Assembly (NCBI GenBank): GCA_030603035.1 | Contig: JAUVYQ010000009.1 | Coordinates: 1-33,843 of the forward strand | Direction: 5' to 3' | DNA from: Phycisphaerae bacterium | GTDB lineage: Bacteria; Planctomycetota; Phycisphaerae; Sedimentisphaerales; SG8-4 | DNA length: 33,843 bases | Shown here: positions 8,333 through 17,073 of the stretch, piece after piece | Layout: each line of letters begins with the position of its first letter | Position numbering within the stretch: the stretch's first letter is position 1 | The notes under the pieces: generated by a model | Told to the model about the DNA's origin: nothing | Databases searched by the model: none | Seen by the model: the letters and a program-made list of their open reading frames with translations, nothing else | Position numbers and translations under genes: made by a program

Positions 8333-9619
8333 ATGCCGCTAGAACGATTCGTGCTTCTGTTGATATTGTGTTCTGGTTTGATTACAGGATGCCGTAATAG
8401 GACCGAATTGCTGCCAAAAGAAGGCGGTCATGTAGTAGAATCGTATATAGTTGCGAGTTCCAGTGAGCATAAACTTTTGAAGGATGCGCAGTTCGCCGGG
8501 ACACTTAAGGCAGGAAATATTGAAGTATTATATCAGGAAGGATTGGAAGCCCAGGCCGATTGCATAGCAAACCTGACTGACAAATCTTTTTCCCACATCC
8601 AGAAGTCAACAGGCTTCCAGACTTCTGCCACTAGTCGTATCATTTATCTGCTTTGGAGTGACTCGGCACCCCAGGATGTATCTCAAATAGTCTGGACACC
8701 TGGTAATGTTCTTGGTGTAATACTATTTGCACAAACCGATGACGATTCTTGTGAATCGATCATTTCTCACAACTCGGTTTTCCCCTTTGCATTTGTACAT
8801 GAAATCATCGAGGGTTCTCTTCTTTTTCGCAAAGAAGGCACCAGGATTGAACATGACTACAAAAGGAAGGAATTTGGCTTCATCAATCGTAAGGTATTAA
8901 ATTATACTCGCTGGTTTCGCGAAAGTTTTTCAACTTATTGCGCCTACCTGGCTCATGAAGCAATCACATCGGATAGCAGCTTTGACAAAAATCAGGTATC
9001 TCACGCAATGCTGCTCAATGGGTTTTCTCTGCATCCATTTTCAGCCCTGACTAAAGTAGGAAAAGATTTGTTTTCCTGGCATCTATTTTCCAGTTTTCCT
9101 CCGGACACCCGTCGTTCCCCAAATCTGCCAAACCCACAAAAAACAATTACCGACTATTACGATGCCTCTTTCGGACTTTTTCTGTTAATTAGAGATAAGT
9201 TTGGTGAGGATTCTATTCACCAGATCATTCGTGGTATTGATACGTTAGAATATGGAGACGGTCCGGCGCTAATAGAGCTCACAAATACAATATTAGATAC
9301 CGACATCGAACAGTTAGTAGAAGATTTTCGTTTTCCTCAAACAGGCTTATATATGGACCCATTGTTCCCAAGAGAGGCTGAGTTAAAGGGGCTGAGTATT
9401 TCCGAGGGACTCTTAGTAACGATTGTCGAGCCCGGCAGCCCTGCTGAGAAAGTGGGAATAAGAAAAAATGATGTTATTTACAGAATCAATGACAAGGACA
9501 TAAAGGCAAATCTTGACTTTGAACTTGCAATCTACCAACTCATGAACCATCAAAGTGTGACCGTCAATATTTTGAGAGATGAAGAAGAAGTTGCCATAGA
9601 ACTAAAATTAGGTAATTGA
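8333..9619 (+). CDS. PDZ-domain lipoprotein with a degenerate zinc-peptidase-like region
   Basis: A 428-residue predicted lipoprotein. The signal peptide (FVLLLILCSGLITGC) ends in lipobox Cys20. The middle region resembles gluzincin-type metallopeptidases: FVHEIIEGSLL (HEIIE at 156-160) and, about 35 residues on, TRWFRESFSTYCAYLAHE, which matches the W-x-x-E-x-x-x-x-Y element after HExxH. The second zinc His is replaced by Glu160, so it may be catalytically dead or bind metal differently. A C-terminal PDZ domain (about 350-428: VEPGSPAEKVGIRKNDVIYR) should bind peptide tails. A TTG at 8267 is possible, but ATG 8333 has GGAG eight bases upstream and gives a proper signal peptide. It stands alone. 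Confidence 0.65.
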   Translation: MPLERFVLLLILCSGLITGCRNRTELLPKEGGHVVESYIVASSSEHKLLKDAQFAGTLKAGNIEVLYQEGLEAQADCIANLTDKSFSHIQKSTGFQTSATSRIIYLLWSDSAPQDVSQIVWTPGNVLGVILFAQTDDDSCESIISHNSVFPFAFVHEIIEGSLLFRKEGTRIEHDYKRKEFGFINRKVLNYTRWFRESFSTYCAYLAHEAITSDSSFDKNQVSHAMLLNGFSLHPFSALTKVGKDLFSWHLFSSFPPDTRRSPNLPNPQKTITDYYDASFGLFLLIRDKFGEDSIHQIIRGIDTLEYGDGPALIELTNTILDTDIEQLVEDFRFPQTGLYMDPLFPREAELKGLSISEGLLVTIVEPGSPAEKVGIRKNDVIYRINDKDIKANLDFELAIYQLMNHQSVTVNILRDEEEVAIELKLGN

Positions 9620-9678
9620 GCCATTAGGTTACTTATTGCTTTGAGTAAGCGATAGAAAGATAGCAACAGGGAAAGGAT

Positions 9679-10136
9679 ATGAATACTGATATTAGCCCGG
9701 TATCTGTTGATTTGTACAATATTGCCATAGAAACAAGAGTTCCGCTCAAGTTTGGGCCTGAAACATTGACATCCGTTATATGTGCGCGTACTTGTATGAC
9801 TGTGGCGAACGAGCAGGGACAAACTACGCAGGGCTGGGGTGAAACTCCGCTGAGCGTCCAATGGGCCTGATGGTGCAGGATTTGACTAATCCGATGCTGG
9901 CACAGATTCCCCACGTTCTTCTGGCAGCATACGCGGGAACGATTATGGGTGTTGAGACCAATGCGATGCAGTTTTATCCGGCAGCTTCGTCGCCGGAAGA
10001 GGCGGTGCACCCGGGGCTTTATAAACGGCGCGACGGCAAAGTTGACCTATCGACATTGAACGGGCCGGGTTTTGGTTACAGATTGGACGAAATCAAAAGG
10101 GATTTGCCCGATTTAGCGGCAAGTTTTGAAAAGTAA
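9679..10136 (+). pseudogene. Internally deleted gene, possibly enolase-superfamily
   Basis: Two coding pieces abut in different frames. The first (9679 to stop at 9870, 63 residues) holds ETLTSVICARTCMTVANEQG and GQTTQGWGETPLSVQW, like the N-terminal capping domain of muconate/mandelate-type enzymes. The second (from about 9861, 91 residues) holds MGLMVQDLTNPMLAQIP and VETNAMQFYPAASSPEEAV, ending with a C-terminal tail at 10136. I believe these are the two ends of one protein of roughly 400 residues whose centre was lost, with the junction inside TGGGCCTGATGG near 9861-9872. The active site would be missing. GGGAAAGG precedes ATG 9679. It sits in front of two sugar-metabolism genes. The family assignment is tentative; the out-of-frame junction is plain. 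Confidence 0.5.
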
Positions 10137-10151
10137 GAGGTGAAAATATTA

Positions 10152-10233
10152 GCCACCAAGACACAAAGGCACAAAGAAATAAGAAATTAAAAACAAATAT
10201 AACAGAACCTTAGTGTCTTGGTGCCTTTGTGGC
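10152..10233. repeat. Inverted pair of ACCAAGACACAAAGGCAC words
   Basis: The arm at 10152-10176 (GCCACCAAGACACAAAGGCA...) and the arm at 10209-10233 (CTTAGTGTCTTGGTGCCTTT...) carry the same two blocks on opposite strands with the block order swapped, around an AT-rich centre. It resembles dispersed low-complexity repeats seen in environmental bacterial genomes. It lies between the broken gene and the isomerase gene. Confidence 0.65.
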
Positions 10234-10289
10234 GGAAAGTAATGTTGGATTCGACACTTTTGGCCTACTAATTAAGGGAGTAACTGAAA

Positions 10290-11123
10290 ATGGCAAAATT
10301 AAGCGCATTTGCGGATGAGGTAACCGACGACTTTCTGGAGCAGGTTAAATACCTTGCCGCCGAACGTGTGGGTTATATTGAGATTCGTTTTGTCAATAAA
10401 AAGAACGTGATGGACCTTACTGGCGATGAACTCAATGTTGCGAAAAAACAGATGGCGGACTACGGTCTCAAGGTAATCGCCATCGGCTCACCCATAGGCA
10501 AGGTAAAGCTTGACAGGCCTTTCGGGCCGCATCTGGACAAGTTCAAACACGCGGTGGAGCTGGCCCTGTTCTTTGAAGCGCCGTACATACGAATGTTCAG
10601 TTACTACGCTCCCGAAGGCCAAAACATTGATGACTATCGTGAGCAGGTTATGGAGCGGATGTCAGCCAAGGTTGAGATAATAAAAAATACCGATGTCACT
10701 ATGGTCCATGAAAATGAAACTGATATTTACGGCCATACCGCAGAGAACTGCGCTGACCTTGTAAAGACCGTCAATTCGCCGAAGCTTCGGCTGGTATATG
10801 ACCCCGGCAACTTCGTCTGGGGACAGAAAACAACGGACAACGTCAAAACCTGTTGGCCCTTGATGAAACCCTACGTTGCCCACATTCATATCAAAGACTG
10901 GAAGCTCGGCGAAGACGTGGGCAGCATACCGGGCAAAGGTGATGGGCAAATAAGAGAGCTGCTTGCCGAGCTTGCGGCGCTGGCCTACGATGGCTGTCTT
11001 ACGATGGAGCCGCATCTGCGAGCCGGCGGTCAGTTCGGCGGCGATACGGGGCCTGAACTTTTTTCAAAGGCCATTGCCGCGGTCAGAGAGCTTGCGGGCA
11101 AGGTTGGCTTGACGTGTGAATGA
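10290..11123 (+). CDS. Sugar phosphate isomerase/epimerase (xylose isomerase-like TIM barrel)
   Basis: A 277-residue member of the AP-endonuclease-2/xylose-isomerase TIM-barrel superfamily. Metal-ligand positions expected in the family are visible: Glu in VHENETD, Asp in LVYDPGNF, His in AHIHIKDW, and Glu in LTMEPH near the C-terminus. The substrate is probably a keto sugar or inosose, but the sequence does not tell. ATG 10290 follows AAGGGAGTAACTGAAA, an acceptable ribosome site. It is 24 bases upstream of a Gfo/Idh/MocA gene, a pairing common in inositol and sugar-acid catabolism, so the two probably act in one pathway and one transcript. Confidence 0.8.
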   Translation: MAKLSAFADEVTDDFLEQVKYLAAERVGYIEIRFVNKKNVMDLTGDELNVAKKQMADYGLKVIAIGSPIGKVKLDRPFGPHLDKFKHAVELALFFEAPYIRMFSYYAPEGQNIDDYREQVMERMSAKVEIIKNTDVTMVHENETDIYGHTAENCADLVKTVNSPKLRLVYDPGNFVWGQKTTDNVKTCWPLMKPYVAHIHIKDWKLGEDVGSIPGKGDGQIRELLAELAALAYDGCLTMEPHLRAGGQFGGDTGPELFSKAIAAVRELAGKVGLTCE

Positions 11124-11147
11124 TTCATTATGTATGTGGAGGACGCT

Positions 11148-12209
11148 ATGAAAACATGGAATTTTGGAATAATCGGTGCCGGCTTAATCGCTGATTTTCA
11201 CGCAAGGGCCATAGGAGATATTCCCAACGCAAAATTGCTTGGCTGTTGTGACATCATTTCGGCCCGGGCCGAAAAATTGTCGAACAAATACGGCTGCCAG
11301 GCCTTCGGAAGCTACGAAGATATGCTCAAGAGCGACGATATAGATATTGTTACTATAGCAACGCCAAGTGGAGCACATATGGAGCCGGCCATTGCCGCAG
11401 CCCAGGCGGGCAAACACGTAATATGCGAAAAACCGCTGGATGTTACGTTAGAGCGAATCGACGCTATGATAGAGGCCCATGAAAAGTCGGGTACGCGTCT
11501 TGGAGGCATATTCCCATACCGATTTAACGACTCACAGGCGGCCCTTAGAGAGGCGATAAATTCCGGACGCTTCGGTGTAATTACTTACGCAGCAATATTT
11601 GTTCCCTGGTGGCGCACCAACGAGTATTACAAGGATTCGTGGCACGGCACCTGGAAATTGGACGGCGGTGGTGCGCTAATGAACCAGTCCATTCATATGG
11701 TGGATATGCTGTGCGACGTGATGCCTCCGATTGAATCGTTACAGGCTTTTGTGGGGACGCTCGGGCACCCGCAAATTGAAGCCGAAGATACCGCTGTCGC
11801 TGTTCTGCGTTTTACCAACGGCGCGCTGGGAATGATTTATGGCACCACCGCCTCATACCCCGGCCAGTTCAGGCGGTTTGAAATCACCGGCACAAAGGGC
11901 ACAGTCATACAGGTCGAAAACAGTTTTACAGTCTGGCAGTTCGCCGACGAAAAACCGGAAGATGAGCAAATCCGAAAGCAATTCGGCGAAATCGAAGGCG
12001 GAGGCGGTGTGTCTGACCCGGCTGCTATCACACATCACAATCACACACGTAATTTCAAGGCGTTTCTTGATACGCTCGAAAGCGGCACCCCGCCCCTGCG
12101 GCAGGGGCGTGGCTGGATAAGCGGGTCCGAAGCCCGTAAAGCGGTGGAAGTGATACTGGCAATATATAAATCCGCCAGAGAGCAAAAACCTGTTAAACTC
12201 AACTCGTGA
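11148..12209 (+). CDS. Gfo/Idh/MocA-family oxidoreductase
   Basis: A 353-residue NAD(P)-dependent oxidoreductase. FGIIGAGLIADFHARAI gives the Rossmann motif and HVICEKPLDV the family Lys-Pro catalytic signature (about residue 95). WKLDGGGALMNQSIHMVDML is the typical substrate-site segment with the conserved His. The frame opens at ATG 11130, but a GGAGG at 11138-11142 followed by ATG 11148 marks the better start. A segment near the C-terminus (TPPLRQGRGW) contains a hairpin (12091-12109) that may be a palindromic insertion. Operon partner of the isomerase just upstream. Substrate unknown. Confidence 0.85.
   Translation: MKTWNFGIIGAGLIADFHARAIGDIPNAKLLGCCDIISARAEKLSNKYGCQAFGSYEDMLKSDDIDIVTIATPSGAHMEPAIAAAQAGKHVICEKPLDVTLERIDAMIEAHEKSGTRLGGIFPYRFNDSQAALREAINSGRFGVITYAAIFVPWWRTNEYYKDSWHGTWKLDGGGALMNQSIHMVDMLCDVMPPIESLQAFVGTLGHPQIEAEDTAVAVLRFTNGALGMIYGTTASYPGQFRRFEITGTKGTVIQVENSFTVWQFADEKPEDEQIRKQFGEIEGGGGVSDPAAITHHNHTRNFKAFLDTLESGTPPLRQGRGWISGSEARKAVEVILAIYKSAREQKPVKLNS
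12091..12109. repeat. Perfect 8-bp hairpin inside the oxidoreductase gene
   Basis: CGCCCCTG (12091-12098) and CAGGGGCG (12102-12109) around CGG. It encodes part of PPLRQGRGW, just before the conserved EARKAVEVILA helix, where I expect homologues to be shorter. In-frame and tolerated. Confidence 0.6.
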
Positions 12210-12329
12210 ATCGTGACCCGTGGCTCGTATATTATTGTTCTGCCGGTCTCGCTGCCATACACGCGGCCAGTGAACATATAGGGGATTATTTACATCGCCT
12301 GTCCGGTTCGGTTTATCGAATCCAACTTT

Positions 12330-12803
12330 TTAAAAAGTTTCCGTTTGCTCTTGAGACGCAAGAGCTTTCCTGCTTTCGCGGCGAACTCCTTCTAATGTAA
12401 CGACAACAATTCTTGCAAGAGTTATTCCGATGATGAGCAATAAGACTACTTTCAATATACCAGAAATCTTTAGAATTTCTCCACTGGCGATGATTATAAC
12501 AAAACAATAAATAGCAAAAGCTGCACAGAAATAAAGCAAAAGAGCACCGTAAGCAAAAACAGGATGCACATGCAGACCAAGTATCATAAAAACGGCCCCG
12601 ACCGAGCCTGTAATTATCGAAGCTATTGTATATACCGTAGACCGTGTAAGTTTACCTTTTTGTGTTTTGGCAAAAAGAACAGTAGCAGGTACAAAAAAAG
12701 CTGGACTAACGACGCCATAAAGCTCATGCAAGCTCGCGCCCAAAACCAAAAATAAAATTCCGCATAAAATAAGTATTATCGAGATAACAGATAAAAATCT
12801 CAT
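12330..12803 (-). CDS. Four-helix integral membrane protein of unknown function
   Basis: A 157-residue, very hydrophobic protein. Predicted membrane segments by eye: about 7-25, 57-77, 80-106 and 112-135, with a short charged C-terminal tail (RRESRKALASQEQTETF). I do not recognise the family. ATG 12803 has CAGGAG eight bases upstream on the minus strand. It is convergent with the oxidoreductase operon and lies between two sugar-metabolism genes; no functional link can be shown. Real gene likely because of the coherent topology and ribosome site. Confidence 0.6.
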   Translation of the reverse strand: MRFLSVISIILILCGILFLVLGASLHELYGVVSPAFFVPATVLFAKTQKGKLTRSTVYTIASIITGSVGAVFMILGLHVHPVFAYGALLLYFCAAFAIYCFVIIIASGEILKISGILKVVLLLIIGITLARIVVVTLEGVRRESRKALASQEQTETF

Positions 12804-12842
12804 TTGTGGCTCCTGGGTTAAGATTGATTCACTGTGTTCGAT

Positions 12843-13782
12843 TCACGATTTACGAGCAGGCGTAATGGCCGCCAGCACACCTTTGACGTAACCGACCGAC
12901 TCAGCCAGTCCTGCCACCCCCCTGCTTTCTTGCGAAAGCAAGAAGGGGGGGTCCTTTTCGTATTCAAACGCCACGACACCACCGTAGTTAATCTTCAACA
13001 GCGTTCGCAGAAATTTAGGAATATCAATCACCCCTCGCCCAACTTCCACTCCTCGGCCCTTCGCCGTTGCCGCCGAAACATCCTTCATATGCACATCCAA
13101 CAGGCGGTCGGCAAACCTCTCCGCTGATTCCGACGGGTCCACCCCCGCCCGCTGTGTGTGTCCGATGTCGTTGCAAAGCCCAATCCGCCTGTCCCGTCCT
13201 TTTATTCTTTCGTAAGCGCTTGCCGGCGTAGGGTAAAGTTTATCTCCCGGCCCGTGATTGTGAATGGCCACCTTAATATCGTATTGCCGAACCTTTTTAT
13301 TAACCAGCGTCAGCAGCTCAGGCGCCGGTACCCCGACAATGACTTTCATTTCCGCAGCTTTAGCATAATCAAAAGCACGATGCACTTCCGCTTCGCTTTT
13401 CATAGAAATCACTCCACCGCCGTACAGTCTCAGCCCTGCCTTTCTCACTTTCGCCGCTGCCGCTTTGATTTCGGCCTGCGTGCTGTCCAACGGCAAATGA
13501 AAGCTCTTAAGACAGATGTATTTCAAGCCAAGCCGTTGGGTCATCGCCAGCGTCTCATCCAGTTTGAACTTACCTTAAGGTGTACGAAGCCAAACCCAGC
13601 TCAAACCGTCTCTTTTTTCCAATTTCAAATTTTGGATTTTGAATCTCGAAACGGCCTCGCTCCTCTCCAGTGGACGGTTGACCCTGCGTACCAAAACAGC
13701 CATTCGCACCCGCCAGCGAAGCCGCTGTCCCTATACCCGCTACCTGGAGAAACCGCCTCCTGGTCTGTTCTTTTTCTCTCAT
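12843..13782 (-). pseudogene. Tat-exported sugar isomerase-like protein with a frameshift
   Basis: Two frames join into one protein. The 5' part (ATG 13782, GAAGGAG upstream) encodes a twin-arginine signal QTRRRFLQVAGIGTAAS and reads to LGLASYTLR. One extra base near 13572 (minus strand AGG-T-AAG) then creates a stop. Removing it continues as KFKLDETLAMTQRLGLKYI into a 233-residue TIM-barrel domain ending at 12843, with family metal-site segments IHNHGPG, LCNDIGH, LLDVHMKD and VAFEYEKD. The intact protein would be about 312 residues, periplasmic, of the sugar isomerase/epimerase family. The residues RFEIQNPKFEIGKK come from a low-complexity word repeat, and a GC-rich hairpin lies at 12917-12951. 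This may be a sequencing or assembly error rather than a true lesion. Confidence 0.75.
12917..12951. repeat. Hairpin inside the Tat-isomerase frame
   Basis: TTCTTGC-GAAA-GCAAGAA (12927-12944) is a perfect stem, flanked by C6 (12917-12922) and G7 (12945-12951), which extend it over a four-base bulge. It encodes roughly DPPFLLSQESRGV in frame, in a surface stretch between conserved blocks. Confidence 0.65.
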
Positions 13783-14019
13783 TTGCATCATCTCCTTCTT
13801 CACAATAGTACTTTACTTTTTCTTCTTTTAAGTTTAAGGATAAAGCAAATATCTTTCCAAGGCAAGGAAATTCGCATTGCGGCCGCTAAGCGCATCTGGT
13901 ATGATTATGATGGACATACTAAAGACCGAAGTCTTGAGTCTTGCTCTTGTGTCCCGTACTCAGAAAGGCAGGGAAAAGTAATGAAAACCAGAAGCGGAAG
14001 AACTAAAAGGCCAAACACA

Positions 14020-14307
14020 CTAACCCGGCGCCAGCAATACAGTCAATGAATATACCGACATTGATGGCTCAGCACCGGAATAATTGTCATCCAGCAACGC
14101 CTTGAGACCGCCTTGCTGATAACGCTCGAAATAGTGTCGGGACGTTTTCTCATCAAAGAGAAGAATCTCCGCTACCTGGGCCGCCGACCATCCTCTGGAT
14201 AAAGCAATGACCGCTTTGACGCGGTCGGCGTGACGTTTATCACGCAAGGAACGATGAAATTTTTCCAGTTCAGCTATTTTTTCTTTTGACAACGTATAAT
14301 CCTTCAT
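14020..14307 (-). mobile_element. IS630-family transposase remnant (N-terminal domain only)
   Basis: A 95-residue frame whose first 80 residues match the N-terminal helix-turn-helix of IS630-type transposases: DKRHADRVKAVIALSRGWSA, AQVAEILLFDEKTSRHYFER and YQQGGLKALLDDNYSG. The catalytic DDE domain is missing; after GAEPSMS the frame runs into unrelated sequence and stops. No terminal inverted repeat or TA duplication could be identified, so only a fragment remains. The upstream 12-bp hairpin (14339-14367) may belong to the same element. Not expected to be active. Confidence 0.75.
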
Positions 14308-14338
14308 ATATACCGTTTATCGGACACAAGGTGCTTTC

Positions 14339-14367
14339 TGATTGAAAAATACGGGATTTTTCAATCA
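14339..14367. repeat. Perfect 12-bp AT-rich hairpin
   Basis: TGATTGAAAAAT (14339-14350) and ATTTTTCAATCA (14356-14367) around ACGGG. It lies between the transposase remnant and the PmoA-like gene. It may be an element end or a weak terminator. Confidence 0.6.
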
Positions 14368-14460
14368 AGAGCAGTATAGAATTGATTATTGATTCCGTCA
14401 AACAACGCCGGATTTCCGCTACGCTACAATATTGATTATTGAGAATTTAAGGGTTACGAG

Positions 14461-15420
14461 ATGAAGTACTGGGGAAGACTTGTTGGCACTGCGTTAATAG
14501 TCACAGTGTGGAGCATTCCGAACGCGGCAGAACTGGGTGCCGCCAAGCAGAAAACTCCACAGCAGTTGGCAGCGAAGCTCGAGAAGGACAAGATCACAGT
14601 TACCGTGGATGGGAAGCTGTTCACGTGCTACAAGTTCGGCAAATCGCAGAAGTATCCGTATTTCTGGCCGGTGAACGGCCCGGCGTCGGGCAAGTCCATC
14701 ACAACCGAAACATCACAGCCATATCCGCACCACCATTCGCTGTTCTTTGGCTGCGACCGTGTCAATGGCGGCAACTACTGGGGGGAAAGTAATGAACGAG
14801 GGCAGATTGTCTCGCGGGGGCCGAAGCTCATCAAGACCTCGGGCGACTGTGTCATCTTCACAGATGAATGTTTCTGGCAGCAGCCCGGAAAGAAGCCGAT
14901 TATCCGCGATATGCGGAGAGTTGTCATCACGGCACCAAATGAAGAGGTTCGGTTTATCGATTTTGAAATCAGTCTTGAGCCGTTGACGGACATCCTTATC
15001 TTAAAATCAAACCATGCGCTGTTTTCGGCTCGCCTCGCGGGCGAGTTAAGCGTCAAATCCGGTGGTACGCTGATAAACGCCGAGGGCAAGACCGGCGAGA
15101 AAGATACATGGGGCGTCGCCTCGCCGTGGTGCGACTACAGCGGCACACGCCGCGGCGTTACCGAGGGCATCGCCATCCTTCAGCATCCGAAAAATCGATG
15201 GTTCCCATCCAAGTGGTTTACTCGTGATTACGGCTTTTTCTCTCCGACGCCGATAAACTGGCTCGAAGACGGCCGGCTGGAGCTGGCCAAAGGCAAAACA
15301 CTCGCTTTGCGCTATCGCGTCGTTGTTCACACCGGTAATGCCAGGTCGGCGGGGATAAAGGGCATATTCAAACGATACAAAAAGACTGCTGATACCACGA
15401 CGAAAGGCGAGCAGCAGTAA
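14461..15420 (+). CDS. PmoA-like exported protein (DUF6807 family)
   Basis: A 319-residue protein of the family labelled methane oxygenase PmoA/DUF6807, abundant in planctomycetes and unrelated in function to true methane monooxygenase. A signal peptide (about residues 1-22, ending NAAEL) suggests export. Characteristic blocks: PYFWPVNGPASGKSITTE, YPHHHSLFFGCDRVNGGNYW (His-rich) and WCDYSGTRRGVTEGIAIL. A carbohydrate-related role is often suggested from context, and here it neighbours sugar oxidoreductases and isomerases; that role is inference. ATG 14461 lies after AAGGGTTACGAG. The 60 bases upstream contain two ATTGATTATTGA words. Confidence 0.75.
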   Translation: MKYWGRLVGTALIVTVWSIPNAAELGAAKQKTPQQLAAKLEKDKITVTVDGKLFTCYKFGKSQKYPYFWPVNGPASGKSITTETSQPYPHHHSLFFGCDRVNGGNYWGESNERGQIVSRGPKLIKTSGDCVIFTDECFWQQPGKKPIIRDMRRVVITAPNEEVRFIDFEISLEPLTDILILKSNHALFSARLAGELSVKSGGTLINAEGKTGEKDTWGVASPWCDYSGTRRGVTEGIAILQHPKNRWFPSKWFTRDYGFFSPTPINWLEDGRLELAKGKTLALRYRVVVHTGNARSAGIKGIFKRYKKTADTTTKGEQQ

Positions 15421-15475
15421 ACAATTCGGAGTGCACGCTGCAAACTATTCTGCAACTGCTTTGTGCTGGCGCCGG

Positions 15476-17026
15476 TTAGATTGCTGAAAGTTTTCGCCAC
15501 TTTCGACCATCGGATTCAATAAGACTATCGGCCTCGGCAAAGCTGTCACTGCCCGCAGCATATCCGTAAGGCGCTGCGTCATCGTTTTGCCAGGCCTCGA
15601 GCACAGGTGTTAATAATTGCCAGGCAATTTCCACGCCGTCATACCTCATAAAGAGTGTTTGGTCACCGACCATACAATCCAAAAGCAATCTCTGATATGC
15701 TTCGGGCATACGAACCCCGAAGACGCTCTGGTAATCAAAATTCATATTCAGTGTGCTCATACAAATCTTTGAGCCGGGTCGTTTCGCCTGAAAACTCAGA
15801 GAAATCCCTTCCTCCGGCTGTATCTGCAATATAAGAACGTTTGGCGGCATATCTGCGAGGCCGACCGAGACAAACATAGAATGCGGAACTTTTTTGAAAG
15901 TGATAGCAATCTCGGTATCCTTCCTGGCAAGTCTCTTGCCGGTTCGCAGATAAAAAGGAACGCCCCTCCATCGCCAATTATCCATAAACAACTTTGCAGC
16001 GACGAAAGTTTCGGTTTTTGATTGAGGGTTTATGTCGGGCTCCGCTCGATAAGCGACAACTTTCTTGCCGTTTATCGAGCCGGGGCCATACTGACCCCGT
16101 ACAATAAAACTGTCCAGCTCATCCAGTTCGAAGGGGCGAATCGACCGTAAAAGCTTGACCTTCTCATCACGAACGTGGTCTGCTTCAAAAGATGTGGGCG
16201 GCTCAATTGCCACCAAAGCAAGCATTTGAAGCATATGATTTTGAAACATATCCCGAAGAGCGCCGGCCTTGTCGTAATAACTGCCGCGATGCCCAACGCC
16301 TATCGACTCAGCTATTGTAATCTGAACGTGGTCAATATAGTTGCGGTTCCAGATCGGCTCAAAAATCGTGTTCGCAAAACGAAACATCAAGATATTTTGA
16401 ACGGTCTCTTTGCCGAGGTAATGGTCTATGCGATAAACCTGAGATTCATTGAAACATCGATGGATTATCTTATTTAGTTCGACAGCACTTCGCAAATCCC
16501 TGCCAAAGGGCTTTTCCACAACTAATCTGACCCGCTGCTTCGAAGCGGGTTCGCCGGGGCAGGACAGTCCCGATGAACCGAGCCGTTCTACTATTGTGCT
16601 GTATAGAAAGGGAGGAACAGCCAGATAAAAAACGACACTGCCGTCAACTTTATGCTTTTTATCTAATTCAGCGAGCTTAACTTTGATGTCGTCATAAAAC
16701 AAAGCATCACTGTAATCACCACTTATATAATAGAGCTTATCGATAAAAGGTTTTAGTTTCTTTGCGGATATACCGCTGGAGTTTTCTTGTGCTGCTTGTT
16801 GTGCGATTTGCCGGAACTGCTCATCTGAAAGCTTTTTTCTCCCCGCTCCCAATAAAAAAAATCTGTCGTCAAGCAACTCCCTTTGAGATATCCGCATAAG
16901 GCTTGGCAGAATCTTCTTGTAGGCCAAATCGCCGGAGGCTCCGAAAACCACAAGCACAGTAGGCGGCGCTACGGTCTCAGCACAGATAATATCCCGATCG
17001 GCTAAAGACGCCCAGATATTCTGCAT
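15476..17026 (-). CDS. zwf: Glucose-6-phosphate 1-dehydrogenase
   Basis: A 516-residue enzyme that oxidises glucose 6-phosphate to 6-phosphogluconolactone with NADP, the entry to the oxidative pentose phosphate pathway. Seen: nucleotide motif FGASGDLAYKKI (about 28-39), VVEKPFG (about 170-176) and the active-site signature RIDHYLGKETVQN (about 199-211). Length is normal. A TTG at 17050 is possible, but ATG 17026, preceded by AAAGGTGGTGG, is the better start. Residues CPGEPASKQR before VRLVVEKPF come from a hairpin-bearing stretch (16530-16550) that may be a small insertion. It lies 47 bases after the rubredoxin fusion gene on the same strand, so it may be co-transcribed with the oxygen-defence block and supply its NADPH. 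Confidence 0.93.
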   Translation of the reverse strand: MQNIWASLADRDIICAETVAPPTVLVVFGASGDLAYKKILPSLMRISQRELLDDRFFLLGAGRKKLSDEQFRQIAQQAAQENSSGISAKKLKPFIDKLYYISGDYSDALFYDDIKVKLAELDKKHKVDGSVVFYLAVPPFLYSTIVERLGSSGLSCPGEPASKQRVRLVVEKPFGRDLRSAVELNKIIHRCFNESQVYRIDHYLGKETVQNILMFRFANTIFEPIWNRNYIDHVQITIAESIGVGHRGSYYDKAGALRDMFQNHMLQMLALVAIEPPTSFEADHVRDEKVKLLRSIRPFELDELDSFIVRGQYGPGSINGKKVVAYRAEPDINPQSKTETFVAAKLFMDNWRWRGVPFYLRTGKRLARKDTEIAITFKKVPHSMFVSVGLADMPPNVLILQIQPEEGISLSFQAKRPGSKICMSTLNMNFDYQSVFGVRMPEAYQRLLLDCMVGDQTLFMRYDGVEIAWQLLTPVLEAWQNDDAAPYGYAAGSDSFAEADSLIESDGRKWRKLSAI

Positions 17027-17073
17027 AAGAACCACCACCTTTGTTTTCAATATCTGTTTTTCTGACGCAGGAT

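Noticed and set aside
13565..13580. AGGTAAG at the frameshift looks like a splice donor
   Set aside because: Bacterial context and no matching acceptor or intron fold; a single extra base explains the break more simply.
14020..14460. Complete insertion sequence around the IS630 fragment
   Set aside because: No DDE domain, no terminal inverted repeats and no TA duplication could be found.
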